Source of the DNA: Mastigias papua
Taxonomy: Eukaryota > Cnidaria > Scyphozoa > Rhizostomeae > Mastigiidae
Direction of reading: 5' to 3'
Length of the DNA stretch: 64,000 nucleotides
Assembly (NCBI GenBank): GCA_964019165.1
Contig: OZ025284.1
Location: 2,077,521-2,141,520, forward strand
The notes under the pieces were generated by a model, which worked only from the letters and a program-made list of their open reading frames with translations, searched no databases and was not told the DNA's origin. Shown one piece after another: positions 18,628 to 30,845 of the stretch. Position 1 is the first letter of the stretch; every line of letters starts with the position of its first letter. The position numbers and the translations under genes were made by a program.

Positions 18628-21490
18628 GGTGTGATCGCAACCGCTTCGGTGGCGGGGTTGCGGTTTACATTAAAGATATCATTTTTGATAAATGTACTGT
18701 CCGCGTTGATCTCCCTCAATACACGCTTGAAGCTCTGTGCATTGAAGTAAAACCAGTTAGATCTGCACCTTTCGTTGTGCTGGCTTGGTATCGTCCTCCG
18801 AATCAGGCCGTTGAAAATTTTCGTCTTCTGGAGGAAAGCCTTCAGTGCCTTGATAAAGAAGGTAAGGAAATTATTCTCTTAGGAGATACAAACTGTGATT
18901 TGCTGCCAAAGTCTTCTGACACAGATCACAATGGTTTGAATACTGACCTATTACCTCACTCAAAACGCTTGACAGAGATCTACGAGCGATTTGGCTTCCA
19001 TCAGTTAATCAAAACAGCAACCAGAGAAACGCCGATCTCCTCTACGCTGATTGATCATATTGCTACTACTAACAAATGTAACATAGTAGTATCTGGTGTA
19101 CATCAAACTGGTATCAGTGATCATTATCTTGTCTACAGTGTCAGAAAATTTCGGAGTGGGATAAAAAAACAACACAAAAATATCAGTACCAGGCAAATGA
19201 AAAACTTTAGCAAATCTAAATTTTTTGATGATTTGTAAAAAATAGATTGGAAGGGGATCGTCACGCATACTGATGATGTCGACATCATAGGGGAACAGTG
19301 GACAACAATGTTTTCGCATGTACTTGAGAAACACGCTCCCTTACGCAATAGGTGTGTTTCAGACAGATTCAGTACATGGATAACCAAAGACTTCAAACTT
19401 ATGTGTACATCAAGTGACAAACTAAGAAAACAAGCCATTAAGTCTAAATCTGAAGTTTTATTTGATGCATACAAACAAATAAGGCATAAAGTAAATAAGG
19501 TTAATATTGACCTGAAGCGAGATTACTTCACGAACAAAATTGCTTCTCATGAAGGGGACATTAAGAGTACCTGGAAAACTATAAATCTGGTACTTAATAA
19601 AAAATCAAAAACCACGCAAATTACGACTCTTGATGTTGATGGGGAAAAATATCAAATCATGAAGCTATTGCAGACCATATGAACACCTATTTTTGTAACA
19701 TCGGTCAAGACCTTAGCAAGAAAATTCCTGCCACACAGAACCCGCTTCTTAAGGGCGAATACTCCGTAAATCCAGAAGGAACCAGGTTTCATTTTCAACC
19801 TGTAAATTCAAACCAGGTCGCCAGTGTCTTGGGGAAATTCAAGACCTCTATGGGCTTTGGCACTGACTGCATAGCTAATCACTTTTTGAAGATCGGTCTC
19901 CCAATTATTTCTGACTCCCTTTGTGATATATTTAATCTATCAATTGCTATAGGAGTTTTTCCAGATTCTTGGAAAATTGCTAGGGTTACCCCTATTTTCA
20001 AAAGTGGAAAAACTGATGATCGGTCCAATTACAGGCCTATACCTGTTCTCCCTGTTCTTTCAAGAATTTATGAAAAACTGATCTTCAACCAACTTTATAA
20101 GTACCTGGACACAAACAAACACTTGTTTCCCAAACAGTCCGGTTTTAGGCGTCTCTACTCCGTAGTAACAAGTCTCCTGTCCTGCACCAATGATTGGTAT
20201 AAAAATATGGATACGGGGAAATACACTGCATTGGTGTTTATAGACCTAAAAAAAGCGTTTGATACCGTTGATCATGGTATCCTGCTAAAAAAGATGCAGA
20301 AATATGGAGTTTCTGGTAACGAGCTTGCCTGGTTTACATCATATCTCCAAGACAGAAGGCAGTTAAGTAAGGTCAATGGCGTTTCTTCACGAATAGAAAA
20401 AATACACTGTGGTGTACCTCAGGGATCTTGTCTTGGACCCCTTCTTTTTATAGTCTATATCAATGATCTTCCATTTTGTCTGGAAAGGTGCCAGGTGACC
20501 ATGTACTCTGATGATACCAACATCTCCTTTACTGCAAGAAGTGTCAATGATCTGAATTTGACGATGAACAAAGAACTTGATTCTTTACGGAAATGGCCCC
20601 AAGGCAATAAACTGTCCCTAAATGTCTTGAAGACACAAGCGATGGTTGTTGGATCACGACCCAACCTTAAGAAGATTTCGACAAAGCTAGTGGAACCTCC
20701 CTCCTTTTCTATTGGTGGCTCCGAAGTCGAAATGGTAGATAACGTCAAATATCTAGGGGTATAGATTGATAGACATCTGTCTTGGGAAGAACATATCCAT
20801 TTTGTATGATCTAAGGGCTCTCGTGCAATTGGATTCCTTAAATATGCCAGGAAGTTACTGCCGCAGGACACTCTCTATAAAATGTATCGTGGTATCGTTG
20901 AACCGCACCTCCGCTACTGCTGTTCAGTGTGAGGGGCATGTGGGGGGACTAGGTTGCAGGTGCTGCAAAAACTTCAAACCGTGCAGCTAGACTTGTGACC
21001 AACAGCAGATATAATTCTTCCGCTAGTTTCTTAATAAAAACTCTAAATTGGCCTACGGTAGCGGATATGATACAAGTACAGACAGCCTGCATGGTCTATA
21101 AATCAATAAATGAGCTTGCTCCAGACTATCTGTCACAAATTTTTACGAAAAAGTTGGCATGTAGTAGGGAAAATTTGAGAAACACGGCAACTGATCTCCG
21201 AATCCCTCTAGTGAAAACGAGCAGTGGTCAGCGAACTTTCTCATATCGTGGTGCTCGAGTCTGGAACCACTTAGATTTAGCCGTCAAGCAGATATCCTCT
21301 TTCAAAGCGTTTAAAGACGCTGTAAATAAATGATTTATTTTGCTATTTCTTTTCTTTTATATATTTATGTATTATTGGAATTAGGGTAAGTTTTTTAAAA
21401 GATAGATAATTTTTTTCCTTAGTTTTTAAGCACGGCGCCCTGTAAAGCAATCTTCTTCGATTGATGGGGCAACCGCGGGTAAATAATTTA
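18628..21490 (+). mobile_element. L2/CR1-like LINE, 5'-truncated, inserted into the RTE element
   Basis: This enters in mid-endonuclease (NRFGGGVAVYIKD, LAWYRPPN, LLGDTNCD, LIDHIATTN, ISDHYLVY). It then has the linker (ISTRQMKNFSKSKF, HAPLRNR) and reverse transcriptase (RVTPIFKSGK, FIDLKKAFDTVDHG, GVPQGSCLGPLLF, the catalytic box as YSDD). The C-terminal region follows (NVKYLGV*IDRHLSWEEHI, ..VWNHLDLAVKQ) to a stop at 21333 and a roughly 150-bp 3' UTR. Breaks: stop at 19236, one-base frameshift near 19650, stop at 20762, further shifts after 20810. The truncated 5' end is normal for LINE insertion. Ser in the YxDD box is unusual but does not by itself prove inactivity. Confidence 0.85.
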
Positions 21491-24285
21491 AAATGACTGA
21501 AAAAAATGTGAAAAGAGAAATGGAGCGACTAAACATAGATATTTTGGGGCTGTGTGAGACGAGATGGAAAGGAACGGGTCAGTTTGTCACAGATAAACAC
21601 ACAGTCATATTTTCTGGAGGAGAGAAACACGAGAAAGGAGTTGCAATGATGATCAATCCAAGGACAGCCAATGCAATCAAAGGTTATTGGGCAATATCAG
21701 AGAGAATATTGATGGTAAACTTTTGTTCAAAAAACGTCGACACAAATATCATACAAGTATATGCTCCTACAACTGACAGCAATGATGAGGAAATAGAAAC
21801 ATACTACAATGAAATTGAACAAGTAATAAAACAATGCAAATCACAGGACAACACAGTAATTCAAGGAGATTTCAATGCAAAGGTAGGCCAAGGAAGATAC
21901 GATGACATCGCCGGTCCACATGGCCTGGGATGTAGAAACGCAAGGGGCAATACTTTAACTGAATGGGCGAAAATAAACAACTTCAACAACCGGAGAGAAG
22001 ATTATGGACGTGGAAAAGCCCCGACAACAATACAAAGAATCAGATTGACTACATCTTGGTGAGAAAGAGATTTAGAAATCTCCTGTAAGACATACCCTGG
22101 AGCAGACTGCAACAGTGATCATAATCCAGTTGTTGCAAAGATAAGACTTAAATTGAAAAAGATAACAAAATGCAATCGGGAACCAAGATTAGACATAGAA
22201 CTGCTGAGAAAGAATGCAGAGCTGAGAGAAAAGTACAGCTTGGAAGTAAGAAACAAATACGCAGTATTGGAGGAACAACAATCCATAGACGATGAGCAAT
22301 CCATATATGAGGTATGGCGAACTATCAAAGAAACACTTGTTGAGACAGCAGCAGAAGTAATACCAACCAACAAAAATAGAGCTAAGCAGAAGTGGATGAC
22401 GGAGGAAATCTTATTATTGATGGATAAGAGAAGGAAAAACAAGAAAAACCAAACAGAGAATAACCGAATTAACTCTATAATCAAACAAAAATGCTTAGAA
22501 GAAAAAGAGAAGTGGTTAAATAAGCAGTGTGATGAAATAGAGGCCATCTTTAACACAGATAGCAAGGGTGTACACCAAAGAGTAAAGGAACTATGTATGT
22601 ATACAAGAAAATCTGCAACAGGATGTTCAAAATCATAGTATATGGAAATATAATAACGGACAAAGAAAAGATTCTGGAGAGGTGGGAGGAGTATATCGGT
22701 GAACTATACGGAGATGAGAACCGAGACCATGAATTTATTTTACAATAACCAAGAGGGTCCTCCCCTTTTAAAGGATGAAGTGAGACAGGCTCTAAAAAAG
22801 ATGAAAAATGGGAAAGCACCTGGTCCAGACAAGATATGCATTGAAATGATAACATCACTAGAGGAGTTCGGATTAGACCTTATAACATCTTTCCTGAATA
22901 GAATATACACAACAGGACAAATACCAGATGATCTCAAGAAATCTATCTTCATAGCACTCCCCAAGAAACCAGGTGCAATAGATTGTGCATTGCATAGAAC
23001 TATCAGCCTTACGAGTCATCTGACCAAAATCTTGCTGAGAATAGTCATGGGAAGAGTTAGGAACAAAGTCAAAAGGGAAATCGGTGAAGAACAATGTGGC
23101 TTTGTTGAAGGTAAAGGAACAGCAAATGGAATATTCCTCTTAAGAAATCTGATGGAAAGAGCCATTGAAATGCAACAAGATCTTTACATGTGCTTCATAG
23201 ACTACACAAAGGCGTTCGACTGTGTAAGACATGAAGAAATTATAGACATGCTACAAAGTCTTAATGTTGATGGGAAAGACTTACAAATTGTGAAAAATAT
23301 CTATTGGGAGCAAACAGCGGCTATCAGAGTAGGAACAGAAGTAAGCAAGTTCCAACATATAAAAAAGGACGTAAGGCAGGGTTGTGTATTATCCCCTGAT
23401 TTATTCTCTTTTATATAGTGAAATGATAATGAGGCACATTCAAGAATTGCCAGGAATAAAAGTTGGAGGACAGTGTATTAATAACATCAGATATGCTGAC
23501 GACACAGTTTTGATTGCTACATCGGAGAATGATCTACAAGCATTAGTAGATATTGTCAACCGAGAAAGTAGCAAATTAGGACTAAGTCTAAATACAAAAA
23601 AAACAGAGGTTATGACTGTATCCAAAAAGAAAGATGCACCCAACTGTCATATCACTATACAAGGTAATCCACTGAAGCAGGTTTCTCAATTTAAGTACCT
23701 TGGGTCGATGATAACATCAGATAGTAGGTGTATAGAAGAAGTGAAAATCAGATGTGGTCAAGCTAAAGCTACACTCAAGAAATTTGACACCTTGTTAACC
23801 AACCCAAGAATATCAATAACTGTAAGAAAAAGAATACTATAATGTTATGTTGAACCCGTTCTAACGTATGGATCTGAAGCGTGGACAATTACGAAGCCGA
23901 TAAAGAAGAAAATAGAGGCAACACACATGTGGTTTATCAGACGTATGCTTAGAATACCATACACAGCTAGAGTGACAAACGATAAGGCTTTACAAGATGC
24001 AAATACAGAAAGAAATATATTAAAGAAAATAAGAAAGAAACGAGCAGAATTTTTTGGTCACTATATGAGAAAAGAAAAGCTGGAGCATTTAATCATGACA
24101 AGTAAAATAGAAGGAAGGAAAGGTAGTGGAAGGCAACGAGAGAAGCTACTTGACAGCATCACCAGGTGGCTACAGGAAAAATCCCGAACGGACGTACTAC
24201 AAAAAACGCGAAATAGGCAGGAGTGGCACGACCTGATCGTCAACGCCCTTAGGCAGGACACTGGATGATGATGATGATCACCTTA
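21491..24285 (+). mobile_element. RTE-like LINE, remainder (endonuclease, RT, C-terminus)
   Basis: This continues the ORF started at 18413. Endonuclease blocks are ILGLCETRWKG, VQVYAPTTD-like IQVYAPTTDS and VIQGDFNAKVG. Reverse transcriptase blocks are GKAPGPDKI, FIDYTKAFDCVRH, VRQGCVLSPDLF and IRYADDTVLIA, with SKLGLSLNTKKTEVM beyond. The C-terminus has FGHYMRKEKLEHLIM, the GRKGSGRQR box and ends RQDTG at 24268, followed by (ATG)4 as the short tail. Frameshifts near 21985, 22640 and 23405 and a stop at 23840-23842 show it is dead. Confidence 0.88.
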
Positions 24286-24356
24286 CGGACAGTGTCTCTT
24301 TGTGCCCGCCCACCACCACGAGGAGGCCTCCAACAATGAGTAGACTAATAATCTAT

Positions 24357-24640
24357 TTTCATCATCATTATCATCATTATCATCATTATCATCATTATCA
24401 TCATTATCATCATTATCATCATTATCATCATTATCATCATCATTATCATCATCATTATCATCATCATTATCATCATCATTATCATCATTATCACCATTAT
24501 CATCATTATCATCATTATCATCATCATTATCATCATCATTATCATCATCATTATCATCATCATTATCATCATCATTATCATCATCATTATCATTATCATC
24601 ATTATCATCACCATTACTATAATCATTATCACCATCATCA
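24357..24640. repeat. (ATC/ATT)n microsatellite, about 285 bp
   Basis: Mixed CATTAT and CAT units with almost no interruption. It lies about 75 bp past the end of the RTE element, whose own tail is also ATG/ATC-rich. Long His/Tyr or Met/Ile ORFs across it are artefacts. Confidence 0.97.
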
Positions 24641-26480
24641 ATATTTGTTTTAAATTAGTTATTTCATAGTTCTTAAAATATAATTTGAACTAGATATTCA
24701 CTATAAATCTAAAGAGGTATATATTAATTGACAATAAAAGGTATACGAATGTCTGTTTGCAATTTGTACAGAACCTGTTGGTTCCATCACAAATCTCAAT
24801 TTCTTTTTTAAATGCTGCAACAGACTCTAGGCTTTTTGCATTATCATTTAGGGTGTTCTTCAGGATAGCCCCCTTCTACATCTTATGGAGTTCATTCCAT
24901 CGTCTATTGTGTGGGACCTCTGAGGCAGTTCGTGCAAAAAATTTTGCTTAAGATGTTATCTATAGATGTTGGTAGGAAATTCTCACAGACAGCAGCAGCA
25001 ATATATACATAAAGATTGTTGATGTATATATTTACCCATACACAACAAGAACCAAAGATAGCGCATGTATCTTATTTTTAAACGTGATGATCCAGGTCGA
25101 GAGGGAACTACAAACAATTTTGGGACACTGTCCAAAGTGCATGAGCGAATTATGAGCGTTTAAGTGGATATGGTCATTTTGCTCGGCTCTAAGAATAGAT
25201 ACATCGCACTTCTTTCAAATTATGAAGAACTGGAAAAAATGCCTTGATACCAAGATATTGCTGGCACCATTCAAGCGCATTTGTCCAAAGCATATAGCTA
25301 TGTACTATACGCTCTGCTCATTGCGAAGTTGGGAGCTTATGGATTTTAGTATAGTGCACCAAAAGCAGCATATAGCTACCTAACTAATCGTGTACAAAGA
25401 GTTGGAGTAGACTCAATATACAGTGCTTTCAAAACTTTTCATTATATATTCCACAGGGATCTATTTTACGCAAACTCTGACTCCGATTAAACTGTATCAG
25501 ATCACTTTTTGATCCACTTCAAAAGTGTATCAGAACAGCTTCCAATTTACACATACACAAGTGAACCGATACAAGCGGATCAAAAATGATCCGACATAGT
25601 GTAAGCAGGGTCTCAGAGCCTGAGACACAGAATGAGACATGACATTTTGCCAACGATGCGACACTGTACGAATGTGACACATTTACGGAGGCTGCTATCA
25701 TAAAGACAGAGAACAGCCTAAAAAGATCTTCGATCCGTTTTAACATACGAAACGTGTACTAATTCAAAATATTTCAGATGACTCTTTCAGGCATCATGGG
25801 TTACAATTCGCTCTCTCTGAACGTACGAGGACAGATAGTGAAGCAAGGCAAGCACGTGAAACTCTTCAGCGTTCACAAAGACAGCAATTGAGCATTTGAC
25901 ATGCAGGCCAGAGGGAGTGCAAGGGGATATATCACAAAGTATAATCAAGAGCTTGGTGCATTCTTGGGAATAAGACCATTCTTTTGTTTTGTCCAGTATC
26001 TATATACAGTAAGATTGTTAATAGAGATGTGAAATGAATAAATTAGCGCACTTTGATAATTTTGTGCAGACACTATTCAAAGATATCAAACTAATATCCA
26101 CTCTATTGCCTATCGTAACAAAGTTCCGAACCCATCTAGCTTATCCAGCAATAACTCTATCTGTAGCAATTATGTAAAATTTACATGGCCAAGCTGCACT
26201 TTGTATATTGTAGCAGTTGCTACTTCCCTGTAAATTTTCTCCCCAAGAAAGGTGATGAAGTCAACCAAAAAGTACCTATTGCATTCTGCAACAATTAAAT
26301 GTACTAATAACAACAAAAGATTTAATCAGCTATATTTTATACAGTAAACTGTCAATGGGTTTGGCTCAACACGGTGTTATATTGAGAGCATGCTCATTTG
26401 CCAAAGAGAGAAAAAATACGGAGCATATGATTTGTCGCATGCTAAATTGCCACGAGGTGATCTTCTGATGACATTGCTGT
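24641..26480. other. Intergenic downstream of copy 4; nothing firm
   Basis: A small fold-back around 25480-25600 has TTTTTGATCCAC / GGATCAAAAATGATCC words and may be a decayed MITE. No ORF here is convincing. The 3' end of copy 4 lies just below 26481; ATTAAA-like words occur about 160 bp downstream on the minus strand. Confidence 0.4.
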
Positions 26481-27881
26481 CTAATCTTGATTGTCATCTT
26501 TCGAGACTTCTTGATACTCATCAGTACTCTCTACTAGGAATTCTTTCGTACAGTATGTGTAGCACAAAATGACAAGAGATACCAGATTCGTGAATGACAT
26601 TAACAGAACGCTAAAGCCACTGTATATCTTAGCTGTTGCGATGAATAGTCCGTTTGCACTTACTGCCATGATAAGTTGACTCAATATGTCTAATAACCCA
26701 AGGAGAGACAGGCTAACACCGTGCGATTCTGGGTCGACTAGTGTAGTTAGTTTTGATCTTACAGCTGATGCCATGAATGAACCTGCGGTAGCGAATATAG
26801 TTGAACAATAAACCATTGTTGTTGTTGTAGAAAAGCTTGTGAACACGTAATGTATGATCATTCCCGATGCCCCTAAAAACATGAGAAAGTAATCGGACGA
26901 TGAGCAGTGTCGATTAACGACAAATGAAAGGATCATGAGCCCAAATCCACGGCAGCATTGAAATATTGCAATATAAATTCCAATTTGATTTGGTTTGAGA
27001 TTGAGGGGGCTATGTTTGAGGAAGAGGGCTATTATAGCACGCTCCCCTCCATATGATGCCAAGTTGAGAAAGGCAGCAATGAGGAGAAGAAGAATCTGGT
27101 TGTCCTTTGATTGGAAAATGTGCTTCTTTATAAATGATACCAAATGGTGCCAGGTATCTTTAGTATGTTCCTTTATGCCACTCCATAAACCAAACTGCTC
27201 ACCCTCTGGAGGCTTCATATCAACACCATTAGCGGGCGGTAATAATATTACTGTATACAGTAAATTGACGATTAAAAGAATAGTTGCGAACAGAAATACT
27301 GATGGGAATCCAAATGAATTTGCAATGTAATTTCCTACCAAACCGCCTATGCCAAGACCAATCTCAACGGAGGCAACAACCAAACATATCACTACTGTTC
27401 TTTCGTCGTCTGAGCTAGCACTGGCCCCGTAAGTGCATGCAAGAGTAATGCAACCAGCAATTTCACCGTAAACACACGTCAAGAAACTGGCAAGCACAAG
27501 AAATCCAACATGAAGCGTAATGAAAACTGATGACCATAGATTAACGAGACTTGATACAAGAGTCACAACTGCTGGTATTAGAAGCATCCTGTGTTTTGGG
27601 ACCAAATCTGTCATAGCTCCAAGTGGAAGAGTTATTATCAATGCAGGAAAGTATCCTGCAAAGTTGATCAGACCGTTCCACGCCGCTGTCCTCTCGTAAA
27701 CATAATTTTCTTGTGTCTTAAATTTCGGTTTTCCAAGCTGATCACATACACTTTGGTTGAATGTTGTGAGACATATTTTCAATATAACCAATTGTGGCAC
27801 AATGTACAGATTGGTGCTTAATGCAACTAATTGAAAGAATGCAAAAGGTATAGCAGCCCATTTCTTCGGTATGACATACAT
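26481..27881 (-). CDS. SLC46-like MFS transporter, copy 4 (close paralogue of copy 1)
   Basis: A complete 466-residue single-exon protein, MYVIPKKWAAIPFAFFQ onward. It has the NQS sequon between two Cys in the TM1-2 loop, motif A GAMTDLVPKHR (a Pro in place of the usual Ser), and twelve hydrophobic segments. TM7 ends GGERAIIALFLKHSPL, and the tail is short and acidic, ending SKDDNQD. It aligns without gaps to 1-1360, and both gene and 5' flank are duplicated, so the pair arose by segmental duplication. The Pro in motif A distinguishes it from copy 1 (LVSKHK) and could affect transport. Role inferred from family only. Confidence 0.93.
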   Translation of the reverse strand: MYVIPKKWAAIPFAFFQLVALSTNLYIVPQLVILKICLTTFNQSVCDQLGKPKFKTQENYVYERTAAWNGLINFAGYFPALIITLPLGAMTDLVPKHRMLLIPAVVTLVSSLVNLWSSVFITLHVGFLVLASFLTCVYGEIAGCITLACTYGASASSDDERTVVICLVVASVEIGLGIGGLVGNYIANSFGFPSVFLFATILLIVNLLYTVILLPPANGVDMKPPEGEQFGLWSGIKEHTKDTWHHLVSFIKKHIFQSKDNQILLLLIAAFLNLASYGGERAIIALFLKHSPLNLKPNQIGIYIAIFQCCRGFGLMILSFVVNRHCSSSDYFLMFLGASGMIIHYVFTSFSTTTTMVYCSTIFATAGSFMASAVRSKLTTLVDPESHGVSLSLLGLLDILSQLIMAVSANGLFIATAKIYSGFSVLLMSFTNLVSLVILCYTYCTKEFLVESTDEYQEVSKDDNQD

Positions 27882-29495
27882 TTTGCTCCCTGAGTAACAC
27901 TGTGAGTTGCTTAACCGTACCTATGTTCTCCTGTATCTTACATGTTTTTTCGTGTGTAGTTGACTACAACAGTGATTGGTAGTGAAATTTACTGATAGTT
28001 GCAAGGACAGTGCCTTCACGATACTTGATGAAGTTGAATCCGAACGTATTCCTATCGCTTACACGTTCAGCCATACGTTGGCGACCAAAACACAGCTTGT
28101 CATTCGATTGCATTGTTATCTACACGCACTGTGCTCACATGAGATTTGATGAAGCCGAATCAAATATATTTCTATGGCAGCGGCCTTTTGTTTTCTTGGA
28201 GATGCTGGCGTTCATAGTTTGATTTGAATACGCTTATGAATGTCTCCTGGGAACAATGTAGATGTAGTTGTGATGGGGATGAGAAACAAATAATGTATAT
28301 TGGCTTTGTTTATCCTTTGGCACTAGAGAATTTGATAAAGGATTATTTCCCCTCGTAAAGAAATCTGTATAATACTTCTTTTTGTTGCTTTCCTTTCTTG
28401 GCATTAAATAGCTTGTTGGCTATATTTGTATTTGTACGCCAACATTAAAGAAATCGTAAATAAATAGATAAATAAATGATACTGATCAGGAGGTTGCAGA
28501 TATGGAATTGCAAGTTTTAATCTACTTACTTTTCTTGTTCTAATGAGATGTCAACTAGAGGAAGAAGCAGACTTTCCAACTCCAAGAAGTTGGCCGCGAG
28601 ACTCTTGATTTCAAATTCCAACTCAAGGTCTCCGAGTTTAGTCCAAAATCTCATGAATTTCCTCAATGAATATAACTTTAATAAAATACAGTTCAATATC
28701 AATAGTTTGTTCGATTGTCGTTTCTATCCCAATTTAAGCTTAAGATTTGAAAACCTAACAAACTATCACCCTTAGATTCGCAGTCATTTAAATCCCCAGC
28801 ACCAAAGAGTACAATAAATAGAGTAGAAGCTACCATGGCCAATTTGTTGTTTCAGCATGACTTACTCCTTGCAAATGGATGTCAGCTCAGTCCACCATTG
28901 AGATTTGCATTCTCAGATAGTAATATGATATTGCGATGCAGTATTCTTGTAACAGAAGTACGCTATAAGCTAAGATTCCTGATTTTAGGCTCATATCATC
29001 ACAAGGTGGCAATTTGATTTACGTAGGAATTTTATTTAAAATTCTCTGTTTTTACCACTTTATAGGAATTCTCAAGGTTTGTGGCCTAAATCTCAACGTT
29101 TTTTAACTGTAAGTTGCGAAACTTCATGGTTCTGGGATTCCAGAGGTTGGAGGGCCTGAAGAAGGTGACTTGCGTGATTGCATGGTCTAAATAGGGAAAG
29201 TCATCACTTTTAGTTTCATTACAATGCTTCTTAACATAACTGTTTTCGATGAAGAAAATGACGTGTCTACCACTGATCTATGAAAATGATCAGTGGGTTT
29301 GACGTGCAAAGTATGAATACAGAAGGATTGCATTGAATTGGCTTTTGAAAAAGTGACTAAGCTAGAAAACATGTGTGCAACATGACAAATGTTTTTCAAA
29401 CTGACAAATGATTGATGTTTGAGCAAGTTCAAACATACGTGCAGTAAATTTTAAGCGACATTTGCCAATATGGTCTGTTTTTAGATGTCGTGGAA
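27882..29495. repeat. Block B 5' flank, paralogous to 1361-2850
   Basis: It aligns with the flank of copy 1 in the same order and orientation, with about 96 bases extra near 27916-28012 and a shorter TAAA tract. The alignment ends near GTGGAACAATG at about 29490, where a LINE begins. Confidence 0.9.
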
Positions 29496-29499
29496 CAAT

Positions 29500-30845
29500 G
29501 CTGCCTAGTTGCATTGATAAAACTGGTTGAACACTGTCGTGCAGGATTAGATGATACAAATATAGTGGGCATGGTGCTTATGGACCTTTCAAAAGCATAT
29601 GATTGTTTACCACACGATCTCCTTATCGCAAAACTTGAAGCGTATGGCTTTGGGATGAACGGTCTTCGACTGCTATATAGTTACCTTACGGCGAGAAGGC
29701 AGCGTGTCAAAATTAATTCCACTTATAGCTCATGGCTTGATATCACATCAGGTGTACCACAAGGTTCCGTGTTAGGACGACTTCTATTCAACATATTCAT
29801 AAATGACATGCTATTCTTTGTAAAAAAAACTCAAAGGTGTGCATCTTTGCTGACGACAATACTTTATATGCAACCAGTAAGAATCTTCCTGAAGTTCTGG
29901 CATCCTTGAAACTTGATGTTGGGATAATACTGGATTGGTTTGAGACCAATCTCATGGTGGCAAATCCAGCAAAATTCAAACTCATGTTCCTTAGATTAAA
30001 TCAAACACATAACCTGTGTCTTGAGGTCAGTAATAAAATCATTCCATCATCAAATACTGTTAAATTATTAGGGGTAGATATTGACTCAAAACTAAAGTTT
30101 GATAGCCATGTTAAAACTATGTGTGCCAAAACAATCAGGAAAGTAAGTGCTTTTTCTAGGGTTGCAAACTTCATTACCTTTGAACAGGCTAAGCTCCTTT
30201 ACAGTTCTTTTATAATGTCAAATTTTGGATATTGCCCCCTGATTTGGATGCTCTGCGGGGGAAAACTGCCAAGGAAGAGATAAACAGAATTCACAAGAGA
30301 GCACTTCGTAGACTGTACAATGACTTCAGTTCAAGTTTCAAAGAACTTCTGAACAAGTCAGGCCAAAAAGCGGTCCATTTGCAAAATCTTCAAAAATTGC
30401 TCGTTGAGGTTTTCAAATCCATCCATCAAATGAACCCCACTTTTGTGTGGGAGTTGTTTGAGAGGAAACAATCAAACTACAACCTTCGCAATAAAGATCT
30501 CCTACAGGTGCCAAAATTCCAAACGATAACCTATGGGGCAAATTATATTACATACAGAGGCAGCTACCTCTGGAATAGCATACCTGATATGGTAAAGAGC
30601 TGTGAGAGTATCCATTCCTTCAAAAGAAAAATCAGAGAGTGGGGTGGTAATACCTGTACCTGCAGAGCTTGTAAATAAACGTGCATTTAAAGAATTTGAT
30701 AAATTGTAATTAACTATTTTTGTAAGTTATTTTTGTAAGTATGTAAATAGTTGGTATTAATTAGTACACTTCCTGTGATGTGTACATTAGATTTATGTTA
30801 CCAACTTTAAATAAATTGATTATTATTATTATTATTATTATTATT
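29500..30845 (+). mobile_element. CR1-like LINE, 5'-truncated, with (ATT)n tail
   Basis: It starts inside the reverse transcriptase and reads [17 protein letters not shown] (motif A), [20 protein letters not shown] (motif B), FADDNTLY (catalytic box), WFETNLMVANPAKFK and VKLLGVDIDSKLKFDSHV. The C-terminus has NYNLRN, YRGSYLWNSIPD and a terminal CTCRACK. The stop at 30676-30678 is followed by a 3' UTR and an (ATT)n tail at 30819-30845. Frameshifts at about 29840 and 30240 make it inactive. It is absent at the matching place in block A. Confidence 0.85.

Noticed and set aside
24300..24653. His/Tyr-rich and Met/Ile-rich ORFs
   Set aside because: They are readings of an ATC/ATT microsatellite and have no independent support.
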